A stretch of 64,000 nt of DNA from Aedes albopictus (lineage: Eukaryota > Arthropoda > Insecta > Diptera > Culicidae): NCBI RefSeq assembly GCF_035046485.1, contig NC_085138.1, forward strand, positions 17,544,440 through 17,608,439. The letters are read 5' to 3'. The notes below the pieces were generated by a model. The model was given only the letters and a program-made list of their open reading frames with translations, ran no database searches and had not been told where the DNA came from. Position numbers and translations under genes: made by a program. The first letter of the stretch is position 1. Every line of letters begins with the position of its first letter. Below, piece by piece: positions 62,541 to 64,000 of this stretch.

Positions 62541-64000
62541 TTTATTGAGATTTTTTTAATATTTTAATGCAGAAATTCGAAATCGTTTGATATTATAATA
62601 CTGTGCTGACCCGATTTTGAGAGGCCTCGATTGCGTTTTCTCCAGATATTTTCGGTTTTCTGACCAGATTTTTTTTAACAAGAAAAAGTGTTTTACATTC
62701 CGCATACCAATTTACAATCAATTTTAAGGACAGACTTGTTATAACCCCAAAATGGCCGACTTTGGCACCTAATCGCGATTTCGATCGCACAAATCTCTTC
62801 GTAAACAAAAGCAGCGCTCCTGGTCTTCTTATTTGAAGCTTATTACAAATGAAAAACAACAGATTAAAAACATGCACTGTTGTTTGAAGCTTGTTTTTTG
62901 AGATTTGTGCGTCTGAAGTTCCGATGCACTGTTGAAGCAAATTTTAAAGACGTTTGTCCTTAATGTTAGTTGATATATTTTGGAATCATATACAAATCAC
63001 GTAACGATCAAATCTCCCGTTATATTTGAAAAGGGGCAAACAATTTAAAATTTCGTTTCAGCGAAAAAAATGCTAAATTTGCGTCTGTTTTCAAAATAAA
63101 ATTTACTATATCCTTTAAAAACAGACGTCAATCCATGAATTTCTCAAACAATGCCTGCAGAGATTCCATCGGATATTCTGGGATTCCTCTAGAAATTCCA
63201 AGGAAAAGTCCTCCAGGGATTTTTTTTTTAAATGATGAATTTCTGGTACAGACTTCCAGCAGTTGGAAGCATCCAAATAAGATGATTTCCTCTTGGTATC
63301 AATTGGTATTCCTTCAGTCCGCCTGGGAATTTACCTACAATACCACCAGGGTTTCCTCTATAAATTTCCCAATAATTACACTAGTTTACAGCATTTTTGA
63401 ACTCGGTAAGCTAATGACCATTTTTAGTGTAGAATCATGCCCTGAGTTCGAAAACGCGAAGGAAAAAAATTACAGTAGAGCGGAAATTTTTTCGACTTTC
63501 CATAGAAGGTTGATGATTTGAAATCGATTTTTGTTCTATTTTTAAGCAAAGTCGCTCACTTCAAACATCTCTTTCTCCGTAATCAATGCTCCGATTGAGT
63601 TGAAATTTTTACTGTAACTCGCCTAGATATGATATGTCAAGTAATCGTCGAGAAAGAATTTTAAAATTGTTTTTTTTCTTATTGAAAAAAAAATACATTT
63701 CTTCAAAAATTTTTGGGAATTTTGCTAAAATTTAAGGATATCGTCCCTAAAACACGCCAATATCTTGAATTTAATCAATCTGACGCAACACCTGTATTCA
63801 GATGAACGAATGGTATTGTATTCAGCTTTTGATTTATGGAAAAAGATTTAAAATTGGTTGAATAAAACGCAATATATTTCCATTTTAGTAAATTACATAT
63901 TTTTAAAAGTTGTAAAACTCAGTACTGAGCTAAAACTCAAAAACTGTTCTACTTAAAATTTTTTGAAGGTCGGTTTCGAAATCAGCACTAAATTATGCTC
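62541..64000. other. Unassigned DNA to the window edge
   Basis: Frames at 62593-62940 (-) and 63135-63521 (+) have no recognisable domain. A small patch at 63135-63225 carries GGAATTCC-satellite-like words (GATTCCTCTAGAAATTCC). The rest is A/T-rich. It may include the interior of the element that begins at 62443. Confidence 0.4.

Overview
The window looks like non-genic heterochromatin from a culicid mosquito, most likely Aedes. This is inference from a base composition rich in A and T, nested MITEs, several tRNA-derived repeat heads, RTE-clade retrotransposon fragments and interspersed repeats that I recognise as typical of Aedes. I found no host protein-coding gene, no functional tRNA or rRNA, no CRISPR array and no bacterial gene. 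The only convincing coding homology is to a dead RTE-type non-LTR retrotransposon, with an apurinic-type endonuclease and a reverse transcriptase, at 48970-52730, plus a short 3' remnant of a relative at 21184-21472. The long open frames elsewhere are by-products of stop-free tandem repeats.

Layout. 1-5485: a 23-bp satellite built on GGAATTCC, with higher-order duplications, fading into a degenerate edge. 5486-7855: mostly unique DNA with one tRNA-like head. 7856-14370: a related 23-bp satellite on the opposite strand, with a homogeneous core (8460-11480) and diverged edges. 14371-27870: mixed unique DNA and transposon remains, including palindromic MITEs (16108, 18336, 24587, 27477), a nested pair (19828 inside 19618), a long imperfect inverted repeat (24118-25279) and the first copy of a 472-bp repeat (26702). 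27880-38330: an 88/89-bp satellite arranged as about 177-bp dimers, split by a 1,969-bp long-inverted-repeat element and ending in a strand flip. 38335-38835: a 13-bp satellite. 39331-45535: a 24-bp satellite that reverses strand at a perfect 30-bp palindrome.

46018-57239 holds further MITEs, the second, inverted 472-bp copy, the RTE element with its own transposon insertion, and degenerate repeats. 57240-58015 holds an interspersed repeat and a tandem repeat carrying AAGATGGCGGC motifs. 58142-62442 is a 4.3-kb (AAT)n microsatellite, followed by an apparent pogo-like terminal sequence and unassigned DNA to the end.

The elements do not act as a pathway. What the window records is an order of events: satellites expanded and were homogenised, the strand flipped in several repeat families, and TIR elements inserted with readable target-site duplications (8 bp at 47339, 49948, 54881 and 56102; 14 bp for the RTE element; TA at 19828; about 5 bp at 35603 and 46018). 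The structural observations most worth checking are the palindrome at the 24-bp satellite flip, the apparently identical 472-bp inverted pair, and the very pure 4.3-kb AAT tract. All repeat and identity statements were made by eye.
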